Shown here: piece by piece, positions 1-8,364 of the stretch
Numbering within the stretch: position 1 is the first letter of the stretch
Layout: every line of letters begins with the position of its first letter
DNA from: Moraxella sp.
GTDB taxonomy: Bacteria; Pseudomonadota; Gammaproteobacteria; Pseudomonadales; Moraxellaceae
Direction of reading: 5' to 3'
Assembly (NCBI GenBank): GCA_030525705.1
Contig: JAUNEE010000006.1
Coordinates: forward strand, 1 to 45,591
DNA length: 45,591 nucleotides
Notes under the pieces: model-generated
The model's input: the letters and a program-made list of their open reading frames with translations, nothing else
Database searches by the model: none
What the model was told of the DNA's origin: nothing
Translations under genes and position numbers: made by a program

Positions 1-25
1 AGGCTTGTTCGCTTGATGGGTGCGT

Positions 26-54
26 ATTATAGGGGAATGGGAGGGGGGTGTCAA
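26..54 (-). promoter_or_regulatory. Consensus sigma-70 promoter firing leftward out of the window
   Basis: On the minus strand TTGACA (49-54) and TATAAT (26-31) are separated by exactly 17 nt, a full match to the sigma-70 consensus. Just upstream (55-90) is an A/T-tract run resembling an UP element, and the start region reads ACGCACC, similar to discriminators of rRNA and tRNA promoters. The transcript would begin near position 19 and leave the window. A stable-RNA or other very highly expressed gene to the left is inferred; the gene itself is not visible. Confidence 0.75.
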
Positions 55-230
55 GAAAAAAATACAAAAAAATTTCGATTTTTTAATATAAAAATCTATC
101 TATTTGATTTTTAATGAAATTTTTATAGACATATTCCATCGTCATCACAGCATGCACCGCACATTTGATAAACTTTTAAGGCACATGCAACAAAATACGC
201 TCCGCCAAAGCACCAAACCAACAAAAGAAA

Positions 231-262
231 ACCCCAAAAGTCAGTCTTTCGGGGTTTTTTCA
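231..262 (-). terminator. Rho-independent terminator of slyD
   Basis: A 10-bp stem with one mismatch (231-240 with 246-255) has a 5-nt loop. Both strands have T-rich tails, so it may work in both directions. It lies just after the slyD stop codon. Confidence 0.8.
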
Positions 263-266
263 GCTA

Positions 267-752
267 TCAGTGATGATGACCGCCCGCACCATGGGCATGA
301 CCGTGGGCGATTTCATCAGCGGTCGCAGCACGCACTTCAACAATCTCTACATCAAAGGTTAAAGTCTCGCCTGCCAGTGGGTGATTCCCATCAACAATGA
401 CCACATCATCTGTTACGTCTTTTACGGTGACAAGCATGACATGACCGTCTTCAGTTTGGGTTTGAAATTGCATACCCGCTTCGATGTTATCAACGCCTTG
501 GAAATTGGCACGCGGCACTTCTTGAACGGCTTCAGCTAGGTACTCACCATAAGCATCTTCTGGTGCAACAGTTACCACCAGTTTGTCACCGACAGACTTG
601 CCTGCCAGCTGGCTTTCTAGCCCTGGAATGATATTATGATGACCGTGCAAATAAGCCAATGGCGTGCCTTGTGAGGCGTCTAGGGTTTCGCCTTTGGCGT
701 TGGTTAGGGTGTAGTTAAATAGTACAACGGTATCGTTAGCGATTGTTGTCAT
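267..752 (-). CDS. slyD: FKBP-type peptidyl-prolyl isomerase SlyD
   Basis: A 161-aa cytoplasmic peptidyl-prolyl cis-trans isomerase and chaperone that also binds metal ions. An N-terminal FKBP half is interrupted by the insert-in-flap region (about residues 70-125), where the chaperone activity of SlyD proteins resides, and the C-terminus ends in a His-rich tail (HGHAHGAGGHHH). The tail is short compared with E. coli SlyD but keeps the metal-binding character. The ATG is preceded by GGAAAAG. In SlyD proteins the tail delivers nickel to hydrogenase or urease; no nickel enzyme is visible here, so a general folding or metal-buffer role is the safer inference. The gene is monocistronic, ending in a terminator. 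Confidence 0.93.
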   Translation of the reverse strand: MTTIANDTVVLFNYTLTNAKGETLDASQGTPLAYLHGHHNIIPGLESQLAGKSVGDKLVVTVAPEDAYGEYLAEAVQEVPRANFQGVDNIEAGMQFQTQTEDGHVMLVTVKDVTDDVVIVDGNHPLAGETLTFDVEIVEVRAATADEIAHGHAHGAGGHHH

Positions 753-934
753 AGCTTTTCCTAATTTAGGGTAAATGATGAGCTATTATAGCAAATTTTT
801 TTAAGAAAAATCGTAAAATCGGTTTTTGCTTACAAAAATACAGTAAAGTAACCAAAAGCCTAGCGAATGCTTGACAGTCACGCCCAAACCAAGTAAGGTT
901 AATGCCATCTAATACGCAAGATTAAGGACTTTTT

Positions 935-2728
935 ATGACCATTAGTTATGTACTTGATTTTTCTGAATATAATAGCCACCTTGTCAAAGCCACCCTTACG
1001 CTTGATGCCCCCACAGACAATCCGATTTTATGGCTACCGACTTGGCTTGCGGGCAGTTATTTGATTCGTGAATTTTCTAAAAACGTGTCGGTCGTACATT
1101 ATCAAGGCGAGAACGGCATAAAAAAACGTGCCGAAAAGCTCGCCAAAAACCGCTGGCAACTCACCGCAAAAAAAGGAGAGATGCTACAGGCAAGCTATGA
1201 GATTTATTGTTATGATTTGTCCGTGAGAACAGCTTATGTGGACAGTGAGCGGATTTTTGGGAATTTTAGTTCTTTGTTATTGCAAGTTGAAAACCTGCCT
1301 GACGCCGCCTGCCAAGTGCATCTGGACGTGCCGTTTGACTTTTTTAAAGAAAAAGCCGACCACCGCCGTGTCGAGCTGGCGACAGGGCTACCTTTTACAG
1401 AAAGCAAAACAGCAACGCACCATCGCTACAGCTTTGATAGCTTGCCCTCGGGGGCGGCTTTGGGCAGTTTTGAGGCACTGGATTTTCCGTTTGAGATTGC
1501 TCGGCAGTCGGTTTTTGCATTTGATATTCAGTGCCAAGACAAAACCGCACCGCACCGCTTTTTTATTTCTGGGGTAGAAAACAGCGACCATGAGCGTCTA
1601 AAGCGTGACGTCAAAAAAATCTGCCAATGCTACGCCGATAACTTGGGCTGGCTGCCGTTTTCTGACTATACCTTTATGACACACGCCACAAAAAACGACT
1701 ACGGCGGACTAGAACACATTAACAGCACCGCGCTTGTTACCCCACGTGAAGATTTGCCAAGTTTCAACGAACCTGCCCTACCTACCGACAATTACCAGCG
1801 GTTTTTAGGCTTGTGCAGTCATGAGTATTTTCATGCATGGTGGGTAAAATCCGTACGCCCTGATGTCATGATGACCAGCGACCTACAAAGTGAAGCCTAC
1901 ACGCCGCTGCTTTGGGTATTTGAGGGATTTACTTCTTATATCGATGATTTAATGCTGTACCGCTCGGGCATCGTCACCCAAGAAGACTACCTAAAACTGC
2001 TCTCTGCCCAAATCACCCGCTACTATAACACCGATGGAAGCCATCACCAAAGCGTCGCTGAGTCAAGCTTCGATGCGTGGATTAAACTCTACCGCCCCGA
2101 TGAAAACAGCCAAAATGCCACTGTCAGCTACTATAATAAAGGAGCATTGGTGGCTTTGGGACTCGATTTATTACTCATCAAACACGGAAAACGACTCTTC
2201 GATGTGGTGCGTCATTTCGTGAATATTGCGAAAACCGCCGAAAACCGCCGCTTTGGCATGAGTGAGGCCGGGCTTGATGAGCTGCTCTTTGAATTTTTAG
2301 GTAAAGCCGTCTGGCAGGATTTCAAAGACCGCTACATCACAGGGGTCGAGCCTTTGCCACTGGAAGCGTGGCTATTAGACGTAGGCGTGGTACTGACCCT
2401 AAAAGGCTGCGACAGTGAGCCGTTTGGCATCAGCTTTGAGCAAAACGCCTCAGGCTTAGCCATCAAACGCATTCGCCCAAATAGCAGTGCCGCCAAATCA
2501 GGACTGTCCGCATTGGACACCCTCATCGCCATCAATGGGTTAAAAGCGGACGCCGCCGCCCTAAAAAAAGCCAGAGAGCAAGCACAACACGCAATAACCG
2601 TCCACGCATTTCGCCGTGATGTCTTATTGACATTCACCCTAAATGCCGACAACAACAACCAAAGTGTCGCCCGCACGCTGTTAACAGGCACTGCCGATGA
2701 ACGCTGGCTTGAAAAAACTGACTTGTAA
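935..2728 (+). CDS. M61 family metallopeptidase (glycyl aminopeptidase-like) with PDZ domain
   Basis: A 597-aa protein of the M61 family. The zinc motif HEYFH is at residues 296-300, and the following WVFEGFTSY stretch supplies the likely third ligand, Glu330. The N-terminal third is the beta-rich region typical of the family, the middle is the catalytic domain, and residues about 470-560 form a PDZ-like domain (FGISFEQ... and AAKSGL...LIAINGL). No signal peptide is visible, so it is probably cytoplasmic. The start follows AAGGA with good spacing. Family members cleave N-terminal Gly or Ala; the substrate here is not known. ribB follows after about 50 bp in the same direction without a terminator, so co-transcription is possible. 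Confidence 0.88.
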   Translation: MTISYVLDFSEYNSHLVKATLTLDAPTDNPILWLPTWLAGSYLIREFSKNVSVVHYQGENGIKKRAEKLAKNRWQLTAKKGEMLQASYEIYCYDLSVRTAYVDSERIFGNFSSLLLQVENLPDAACQVHLDVPFDFFKEKADHRRVELATGLPFTESKTATHHRYSFDSLPSGAALGSFEALDFPFEIARQSVFAFDIQCQDKTAPHRFFISGVENSDHERLKRDVKKICQCYADNLGWLPFSDYTFMTHATKNDYGGLEHINSTALVTPREDLPSFNEPALPTDNYQRFLGLCSHEYFHAWWVKSVRPDVMMTSDLQSEAYTPLLWVFEGFTSYIDDLMLYRSGIVTQEDYLKLLSAQITRYYNTDGSHHQSVAESSFDAWIKLYRPDENSQNATVSYYNKGALVALGLDLLLIKHGKRLFDVVRHFVNIAKTAENRRFGMSEAGLDELLFEFLGKAVWQDFKDRYITGVEPLPLEAWLLDVGVVLTLKGCDSEPFGISFEQNASGLAIKRIRPNSSAAKSGLSALDTLIAINGLKADAAALKKAREQAQHAITVHAFRRDVLLTFTLNADNNNQSVARTLLTGTADERWLEKTDL

Positions 2729-2777
2729 TTAACAAAACCACCCCCACTTTAGCCAAAATTCCAAACGTGAGACTCCC

Positions 2778-3869
2778 ATGGCATTAGACAATATTAGCGA
2801 CATCATCGAAGACATCAAGCAAGGCAAGATGGTCATTTTAATGGACGATGAAGACCGAGAAAACGAGGGCGACCTCATCATGGCAGCAAGCCACATCACC
2901 CCCGAGGCGATTAACTTTATGATCACCCACGCCCGTGGGTTGGTGTGCCTAACCTTAACCGAAGAACGCTGTCAGCAGCTGGATTTGCCGTTGATGAGTG
3001 ACAAAAACGGGGCAAAATTTAGCACAAACTTCACGCTCTCCATTGAGGCGGCCGAGGGCGTCACCACAGGCATTTCTGCCTCTGACCGTGCCAGAACCGT
3101 ACTGGCAGCGGTCGCCCCTAACGCCAAACCCAGCGACATCGTTCAGCCTGGGCATATCTTCCCCATCAGAGCAAAAAAAGGCGGCGTGCTACACCGTGCA
3201 GGACACACCGAGGCGGGCTGTGACTTGGCAAGACTGGCGGGGCTTGAGCCTGCGGCAGTCATCGTGGAAATCATCAAGCCCGATGGTGAAATGGCAAGAC
3301 GGGACGACTTGGAAATTTTCGCCAAAGAACATGGGCTAAAAATCGGGACGATTGCCGATTTGATTCAGCACCGTATGGCAACCGAACAAACCATCAGCGA
3401 AATTTGCCAATTCCCCATCGAAACTGAGCATGGCGAGTTCACCGCCTACCGCTTTAGTGAATTCGGCTCGGACGATGTGCATTTGGCGCTGGTAAAAGGT
3501 GCACCCAGCGAGGGCAAAGTCAGCACCGTGCGTGTGCATAGTTTTTCACCGATGAAAGATTTGTTAGGGGTGGTCTCTGGCAGCCGCTGGAGCAGTCATA
3601 ACGCCCTAGCTGAACTCGCCAAGGCAGACCACGGCGTTTTCGTGTGGATTGGGCATGGCGATGAAATGGGGCTGGCGGACGCCTTTGACGCCCTAAAAAA
3701 CCCAAACCCAACGGGTGAACGCTGTCGCCGTGAGCCATATCAGACCATCGGCGTGGGTGCGCAAATCCTGCGTCATCTGGGCGTGCGAGATATGCGTCTT
3801 TTGTCCAGTCCGATGAAGTTTAATGCCTTATCTGGCTTTGATTTGAACGTTATTGAAACGATTGAATAA
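2778..3869 (+). CDS. ribB: 3,4-dihydroxy-2-butanone 4-phosphate synthase with degenerate GTP cyclohydrolase II-like domain
   Basis: A 363-aa protein. Residues about 1-205 are DHBP synthase, which converts ribulose 5-phosphate to the four-carbon riboflavin precursor; DDEDRENEGD and RAGHTEAGCD are the metal- and substrate-binding motifs. The C-terminal part is homologous to GTP cyclohydrolase II, starting near VRVHSF, but the three zinc-binding cysteines of an active RibA (RVHSECLTGD...CDCG type) are absent; the equivalent stretch reads RVHSFSPMKDLLGVVSGSRW. The protein is therefore of the RibBX type and should lack cyclohydrolase activity. A separate ribA must exist elsewhere. No FMN riboswitch fits in the short leader. 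A strong terminator follows. Confidence 0.92.
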   Translation: MALDNISDIIEDIKQGKMVILMDDEDRENEGDLIMAASHITPEAINFMITHARGLVCLTLTEERCQQLDLPLMSDKNGAKFSTNFTLSIEAAEGVTTGISASDRARTVLAAVAPNAKPSDIVQPGHIFPIRAKKGGVLHRAGHTEAGCDLARLAGLEPAAVIVEIIKPDGEMARRDDLEIFAKEHGLKIGTIADLIQHRMATEQTISEICQFPIETEHGEFTAYRFSEFGSDDVHLALVKGAPSEGKVSTVRVHSFSPMKDLLGVVSGSRWSSHNALAELAKADHGVFVWIGHGDEMGLADAFDALKNPNPTGERCRREPYQTIGVGAQILRHLGVRDMRLLSSPMKFNALSGFDLNVIETIE

Positions 3870-3873
3870 AACA

Positions 3874-3904
3874 AAAATGCCCCGAAACGCTCGGGGCTTT
3901 TTTA
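3874..3904 (+). terminator. Terminator of ribB
   Basis: GCCCCGA (879-885 of the 3-kb block) pairs with TCGGGGC after a 5-nt loop and is followed by a T run. It also separates ribB from the convergent thioesterase gene. Confidence 0.85.
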
Positions 3905-3913
3905 TATTAACGT

Positions 3914-4351
3914 CTAGCCAAGCGAAGGGGCGTCCAGCTTGGCGATGGTCTGTTTTATAGCATCGCTGACGGGGCATTTTTCATGGGTGTCTTTATCTAA
4001 AAGCACCAGCACGGACGCCCCTTGGGCAACGATTTTTCCTTGGGCTTTGCTGTAGTAGGCGTATTCTTGGGCAAGGCTAGTGTTGCCAATTTTCGTAGTA
4101 CGCACTCCGATAAGCAGAGTATCTGGGAATTTCACCTCGCTCATGTACTGGCAGGAGGTAGAAACGATGATGGTGTAAATATTGTGTGGCAACTGCCACG
4201 CTTTGACATAGCCGATGCGTGCCGACTGAGCATAATTATAATAACGAATGTTGCTGACGTGACCGTAAGCGTCCATGTCGCCCCAGTCCACCAGCTGTTC
4301 ATGCACATAAGAAAAGTCGCTTAAGGCGACAGGTTTCTCGTTTTGGCTCAT
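3914..4351 (-). CDS. Acyl-CoA thioesterase, 4HBT hotdog family
   Basis: A 145-aa protein of the 4-hydroxybenzoyl-CoA thioesterase (YbgC/FadM-like) hotdog fold. The family signature WGDMDAYGHVSN lies at about residues 23-34, with the catalytic Asp in the DMDAYGH segment, followed by NIRYYNYAQSAR on the long helix. It would hydrolyse an acyl-CoA thioester in the cytoplasm; chain length cannot be read from the sequence. The start is preceded by GGAGAA. It lies 14 bp downstream of hemX-like on the same strand and may be read through from the heme operon, although a functional link is not evident. Confidence 0.85.
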   Translation of the reverse strand: MSQNEKPVALSDFSYVHEQLVDWGDMDAYGHVSNIRYYNYAQSARIGYVKAWQLPHNIYTIIVSTSCQYMSEVKFPDTLLIGVRTTKIGNTSLAQEYAYYSKAQGKIVAQGASVLVLLDKDTHEKCPVSDAIKQTIAKLDAPSLG

Positions 4352-4365
4352 TTTTTCTCCTTGGG

Positions 4366-5292
4366 CTAGATGTTTTTTAATAATTCAATACTTTTTAAAG
4401 GGGGCAAACTTGGCGGATTTGCCAAAAGCTCATTTAACACAAAAATCGCCTCATCAAGACTGCCAATCCCTGCGGCGCTTCTATCGCTGTCATCTTCGGG
4501 CGTTTTTATGAGCGGTCTTAGTGTTTCAAGCTTATCCACGCTGTCTGTCAAATATGCCACCACCGTGTCTCGCTCACGCAAAGTCCCCGCCCCAATCGCA
4601 AGGCTTAACATCATGGTCGCATCATGCAGCGCCAGCTCTTTTTGGGGGGATTTTTCTGCATCTTGATGAAGTTGTCTTAGGTAGCTTTGCACCGACCTTA
4701 TGGTTAAAACGTCGTTTTGCCAGGGGTCTGTCGTGGTCGTCATGGCGGACAAATAAACCAAATCATCTTTGATGGCGGACTTTAGGGCAGATTTTAACGG
4801 GGACGCCAGCTGCAGACGTTCACGGGATAGCTGTGCTTGTAAAATCCCCAAAAGCTCTGCCGCCGCTTGATACTCGCCCGCATGATACAGCCTGCCCGCA
4901 CCACTTAACTGAATGGTGATAAGCTGTAGGTCGTTTTGTGCTTCGGCTTGGTGTTCCGTCTTGGGGTTGTTCGGGGTGATGGCGAAAATCCTGTCGTCCA
5001 TGTCATTCATACGCCCCTCAAAGGTCTCGGTGACTTTTAACCGCTCTTCGACATACAGCTCAAGCTTTTTTTGGTTATTGGCAAGCCACACCAAAGACCC
5101 AATCATCAAAATCACCGCTAGCCACAACAGCTGAATCAGCACCAAGCGAGCTTGGGCGTTTTGCTCGGCGGTTTTTCTTGCCACGCCCGATTTCCCCAAA
5201 GCCGTGCCATCGCCGACATCCATCGCCACAGACTTGGATTTTTCATATTGGCTTAAAGGATTTTTTATCGGATCTTTCATTGATGAACTCAT
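4366..5292 (-). CDS. hemX: HemX-like single-pass membrane protein
   Basis: A 308-aa protein with a charged N-terminus (about 45 residues), one hydrophobic segment (LIQLLWLAVILMIGSLVWLA, about 50-70), and a long helical, coiled-coil-prone remainder predicted to lie in the periplasm. The architecture matches HemX proteins, which follow hemD in many gammaproteobacteria. The old name uroporphyrin-III methyltransferase is not supported, because no SAM-binding motif is seen. The start overlaps the hemD stop by 4 nt (ATGA) and has AGGAGAC upstream, so translation is probably coupled. The molecular function of the family is unknown. Confidence 0.75.
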   Translation of the reverse strand: MSSSMKDPIKNPLSQYEKSKSVAMDVGDGTALGKSGVARKTAEQNAQARLVLIQLLWLAVILMIGSLVWLANNQKKLELYVEERLKVTETFEGRMNDMDDRIFAITPNNPKTEHQAEAQNDLQLITIQLSGAGRLYHAGEYQAAAELLGILQAQLSRERLQLASPLKSALKSAIKDDLVYLSAMTTTTDPWQNDVLTIRSVQSYLRQLHQDAEKSPQKELALHDATMMLSLAIGAGTLRERDTVVAYLTDSVDKLETLRPLIKTPEDDSDRSAAGIGSLDEAIFVLNELLANPPSLPPLKSIELLKNI

Positions 5293-6125
5293 GATGTCTC
5301 CTTAAGGCTAGCAGGCTGAATGCCACCAAGAACAGTTGCCAATGTCCACTCATCTAAGTCATGCACCCCAAGCACAACAGCGTCTTTTTTTATCAAAGCA
5401 CACAGCCTATCCCCAAGCGCCACATAAAGAAATGACCGCCAGTCAATGCCTGTCTGCTCTGCGGCTATCTGCCAAAATTCATACGCCATCTGACTGGTGA
5501 TGAGCATGACCGCCTTCGCCTGCTGCGGCTGATTTGCCATGACAAATGACACCTTAGGTGCGTGGTTCACGCTTTGTGCCAATGCCACAGCGTCCGCCAC
5601 CAGACTCGGTGGCATCATGCGTTCATACCACGCCACGCCATCTACCGCCACGCCTCGTGCCAAAAGGCTATCCGACAGCAGCCGCCTGCCCCCCACACCC
5701 CGCCAAAAAAGCGTTCTATCGCCCGCCTGCAGCTGCATGACTTCAGGCATAAGGCACATACCTTCATTGCTCATGATTTCAGGCATCGCCACGACAAAGC
5801 CCGCCTGCCGAAGTCGTTCTGCTGTTGCCTTACCAACCGCCACCACGGACAACCGCCCTGTGTGGTTATTATGCAGCAGCTGGGCTTTTTTATGTTCAGG
5901 CAAAGACGCCATCGCCTCTAACGCATATTCCACCGCCGTAATACTCACCACCACAAGCAGCCGATATACCCCCTCGCACAGTGCCGTCAAGGACGCCGCT
6001 TCCGCCTTTGACAGCGTGCGTGGTGCCAGTGTCAAAAGTGGCAACTCATGCACATAAAAACCAAGCCGCTCTAAGGCTGGCAGGGCAGCTGTACGCTTGG
6101 CAGGGCGAGTGTTAATAAACAGCAT
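5289..6125 (-). CDS. hemD: Uroporphyrinogen-III synthase
   Basis: A 278-aa enzyme that closes hydroxymethylbilane, the HemC product, to uroporphyrinogen III with inversion of ring D. The family is poorly conserved; recognition rests on the N-terminal VLFINTRP-like start, the central VVAVGKATAERLRQAGF segment typical of HemD, and its place directly after hemC. The gap to hemC is 3 nt and hemX-like overlaps its end by 4 nt. No good ribosome binding site precedes the ATG, which fits translational coupling. Confidence 0.88.
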   Translation of the reverse strand: MLFINTRPAKRTAALPALERLGFYVHELPLLTLAPRTLSKAEAASLTALCEGVYRLLVVVSITAVEYALEAMASLPEHKKAQLLHNNHTGRLSVVAVGKATAERLRQAGFVVAMPEIMSNEGMCLMPEVMQLQAGDRTLFWRGVGGRRLLSDSLLARGVAVDGVAWYERMMPPSLVADAVALAQSVNHAPKVSFVMANQPQQAKAVMLITSQMAYEFWQIAAEQTGIDWRSFLYVALGDRLCALIKKDAVVLGVHDLDEWTLATVLGGIQPASLKETS

Positions 6126-6128
6126 GGA

Positions 6129-7091
6129 TTAGCGTTCGTATAGGGCTTTTAAAATCTCGCCCGCTCCTTGCGTCAGCAGACTGTCTGCCACCGCCTGCCC
6201 AAGCTCACTGGCAAGCTTCGCATCAGACAGCCCCGTCACGGTGACGGATTTTTCTGCTTTTAATAAGGTTGTGCCGTCCTGCGTACCAACCCGCCCAGCC
6301 AAGGACAAACATTCCCCATCAAGCGTGGCAAAACCTGCAATCGGCACTTGACACCCCCCTTCCAAGGCGGTGTTCATCGCCCGCTCTGCGGTGACGCACA
6401 AGGTGGTCGGCACGTCTTTTAAAAACTCAAGCAATGCTAAAACCCGAGGCTCATCACGGCACTCAATGGCAAGCGCCCCCTGCCCTACCGCAGGCAGGCT
6501 TATCATCGGGTCTAGCTCGTGGCGGATACGTGCGTCCAGCCCTAGCCTTTGTAGTCCGCTGGTCGCCAAAATGATGGCGTCATACTCACCTGCGTCAAGC
6601 TTAGCAAGGCGTGTACCAACATTGCCCCGTAAAGAATGAATAGACAAATCGGGACGATACGCCCGAATTTGGCATTCTCGTCTTAAGCTTGATGTGCCGA
6701 CTTTCGCACCCTCGGGCAGCTCATCTAGGCTTGAAAATTGATTTGAGACAAAGGCGTCTGTCGGGCTGTGGCGTTTGCAGTACGCACCGATGGTCAATCC
6801 CTCAGGCAGCTGCATGGGAACGTCCTTTAAAGAATGCACCGCAATGTCCGCTCGCCCATCGAACAGTGCCTGCTCCAGCTCTTTGACAAATAAACCCTTA
6901 CCCCCGATTTTCGCCAAGGGCGTATCCAAAATCTTATCCCCCCGTGTCACCATCTCAAGCAGCATCACTGTCATGTCAGGATACTGTGCTTCTAGGGCGG
7001 ATTTGATGAAATTAGCCTGCCAAAGTGCCAAAGGGCTTTGGCGGGTGGCGATGGTGAGTTGTTTTTTTTCAAGGGAGGTACTTAGGCTCAT
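6129..7091 (-). CDS. hemC: Porphobilinogen deaminase (hydroxymethylbilane synthase)
   Basis: Polymerises four porphobilinogens into hydroxymethylbilane in the cytoplasm. Conserved blocks include [34 protein letters not shown] and [12 protein letters not shown]. The dipyrromethane cofactor attaches to the Cys of [10 protein letters not shown], residue 247 from the chosen start. The frame is open upstream to a GTG at 7121, but the ATG at 7091 gives 320 aa, close to the usual 310-320, and starts just before the first conserved strand, so I prefer it. It heads the hemC-hemD-hemX unit and is separated from the AlgR-like gene by a terminator. Confidence 0.94.
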   Translation of the reverse strand: MSLSTSLEKKQLTIATRQSPLALWQANFIKSALEAQYPDMTVMLLEMVTRGDKILDTPLAKIGGKGLFVKELEQALFDGRADIAVHSLKDVPMQLPEGLTIGAYCKRHSPTDAFVSNQFSSLDELPEGAKVGTSSLRRECQIRAYRPDLSIHSLRGNVGTRLAKLDAGEYDAIILATSGLQRLGLDARIRHELDPMISLPAVGQGALAIECRDEPRVLALLEFLKDVPTTLCVTAERAMNTALEGGCQVPIAGFATLDGECLSLAGRVGTQDGTTLLKAEKSVTVTGLSDAKLASELGQAVADSLLTQGAGEILKALYER

Positions 7092-7149
7092 GCAAAGGCT
7101 CTTTTTTTTAAATAAAATCACAAAACCCTACTTTATCACACAAGCCATA

Positions 7150-7179
7150 AAAAAACAAAGCCCAAGCGAACACTTGGGC
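7150..7179 (-). terminator. Terminator of the LytTR regulator gene
   Basis: GCCCAAG (160-166 of this block) and CTTGGGC (173-179) form a 7-bp stem followed on the minus strand by TTTGTTTTTT. It lies between the regulator and hemC, so the heme genes probably have their own promoter. Confidence 0.75.
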
Positions 7180-7226
7180 AATAAGGAAACTCAAAAACTT
7201 GGCACAAGCCGATAAAAAACCACCGC

Positions 7227-7958
7227 TTAAATGTTGTGGATTTTTTCTCTAAGCGCAGGCAGATGACGGCGAGAAACGCACAAGGTCTCATCAATGCCCC
7301 GAAAACGCACACGGTACTGCCCAGAATCCATCAATTCCAGCAAATCCAAGTACTCAAGATTTACCAAAGCACTTCTGTGAATGCGGAACATCACGTCTTC
7401 GAATTCTTTTTCAAGGTCTTTTAAAGTCTCGTCAATCAGCACCATGCCTTCTTTATGCCGGACTTTGACGTATTTTTGGTCGGCGGCGAAATAATACACA
7501 TCGCTCATGGATACCATCTCCACGCCACGGTGCGTACGGGCGGCGATATACTGACGCACCCGCTCTTTGTCGGCAGGTTTTTTCGCCAAAGTCCACGCTT
7601 GGGCGGCAGACAACTTGGCAACTTTTTGTAAAGATGCCGCCAGCGTCTCTTTTTCCACAGGGGATAACAAATAATCCGCCACGCCCACCGAAAAGACAGA
7701 ATAGGCACTCAAGTCTTCTTTGCCCAGTAAAATTACCGCAGGCGGGTGATTGATTTCTTGGCTGGCTGCTAGACAAATCTGGGTGACCTCGGGCATGACC
7801 GCACTCAGTAAAAGCACCTCTGGACGACGAGCTTTTAGCAGGGTCAAGGCTGCTTCCTTACCGCCTTGGCAGACCACAGCTGCATAGCCCAATTCATTGA
7901 TGATTCGCTCCAGTCTGTCTGTGGCAGTTGGCTCATGTCCACAAATCATCACTTTCAT
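7227..7958 (-). CDS. algR: AlgR-like LytTR response regulator with atypical receiver
   Basis: A 243-aa protein with an N-terminal receiver-like domain (1-120) and a C-terminal LytTR DNA-binding domain (about 140-240; VYYFAADQKYVKVRH, FRIHRSALVNLEYL). Position relative to hemC-hemD matches algR of Pseudomonas and relatives. The receiver is unusual: the expected phospho-acceptor Asp before xxMP is Ser52 in LLLSAVMPEV, and the N-terminal acidic pocket reads HE instead of DD/DE. Phosphorylation by a histidine kinase therefore looks unlikely, and no AlgZ-like sensor gene is beside it. Symbol assigned by domain order and neighbourhood. It might act constitutively or through another input. Confidence 0.82.
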   Translation of the reverse strand: MKVMICGHEPTATDRLERIINELGYAAVVCQGGKEAALTLLKARRPEVLLLSAVMPEVTQICLAASQEINHPPAVILLGKEDLSAYSVFSVGVADYLLSPVEKETLAASLQKVAKLSAAQAWTLAKKPADKERVRQYIAARTHRGVEMVSMSDVYYFAADQKYVKVRHKEGMVLIDETLKDLEKEFEDVMFRIHRSALVNLEYLDLLELMDSGQYRVRFRGIDETLCVSRRHLPALREKIHNI

Positions 7959-8074
7959 TCCACCGCTCCCTTATCGTTGCACATATCTTTAACACACATC
8001 ATGAACACTTTATCAAACTTTTGCTGAAATTTCATGCATAATATTCACAAAATGTGTCTTAAATTGCGACAAAT

Positions 8075-8136
8075 TTACTAAATCCTACCAATTTAGTAAG
8101 TATTATTACACAATCTTTAAGTTAATATTACACAAT
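8075..8136. promoter_or_regulatory. Operator-like inverted and direct repeats between algR-like gene and yqiA
   Basis: The 406-bp gap 7959-8364 has no gene and is very AT-rich. It holds a perfect 9-bp inverted repeat TTACTAAAT / ATTTAGTAA (8075-8083, 8091-8099; 7-nt spacer), then two exact copies of TATTACACAAT (8104-8114, 8126-8136) with a 22-bp period. LytTR proteins bind pairs of direct repeats about two helical turns apart, so autoregulation of the neighbouring regulator is a reasonable but untested inference. Confidence 0.4.
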
Positions 8137-8273
8137 ACCACGCTGAAAATCAATGGATTTATACAAATATCCACTAAAACAAGCATGATAAATATGCAAA
8201 TTATGTACCAAATTTAAACAATTAACGAAAAAACTACAATTTATCGCCCTTTTTTACTCCGTTAAGAGCAGGC

Positions 8274-8302
8274 TTGCACACCAAGCCACCTTGATATACA
8301 AT
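8274..8302 (+). promoter_or_regulatory. Sigma-70 promoter for yqiA
   Basis: TTGCAC (8274-8279) and TACAAT (8297-8302) are 17 nt apart, about 60 nt upstream of the yqiA start codon. Confidence 0.6.
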
Positions 8303-8364
8303 TCCCCTTAATAAATCCAAAAACGTGTGTCAGCACGCCCACACCACCAACCCAAATCGATACC

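Noticed and set aside
104..400. 98-residue plus-strand frame at the left edge
   Set aside because: It runs antisense into slyD and through its terminator, with no recognisable domain.
7091..7121. GTG upstream start for hemC
   Set aside because: It adds ten residues absent from the family, and ATG 7091 gives the normal length.
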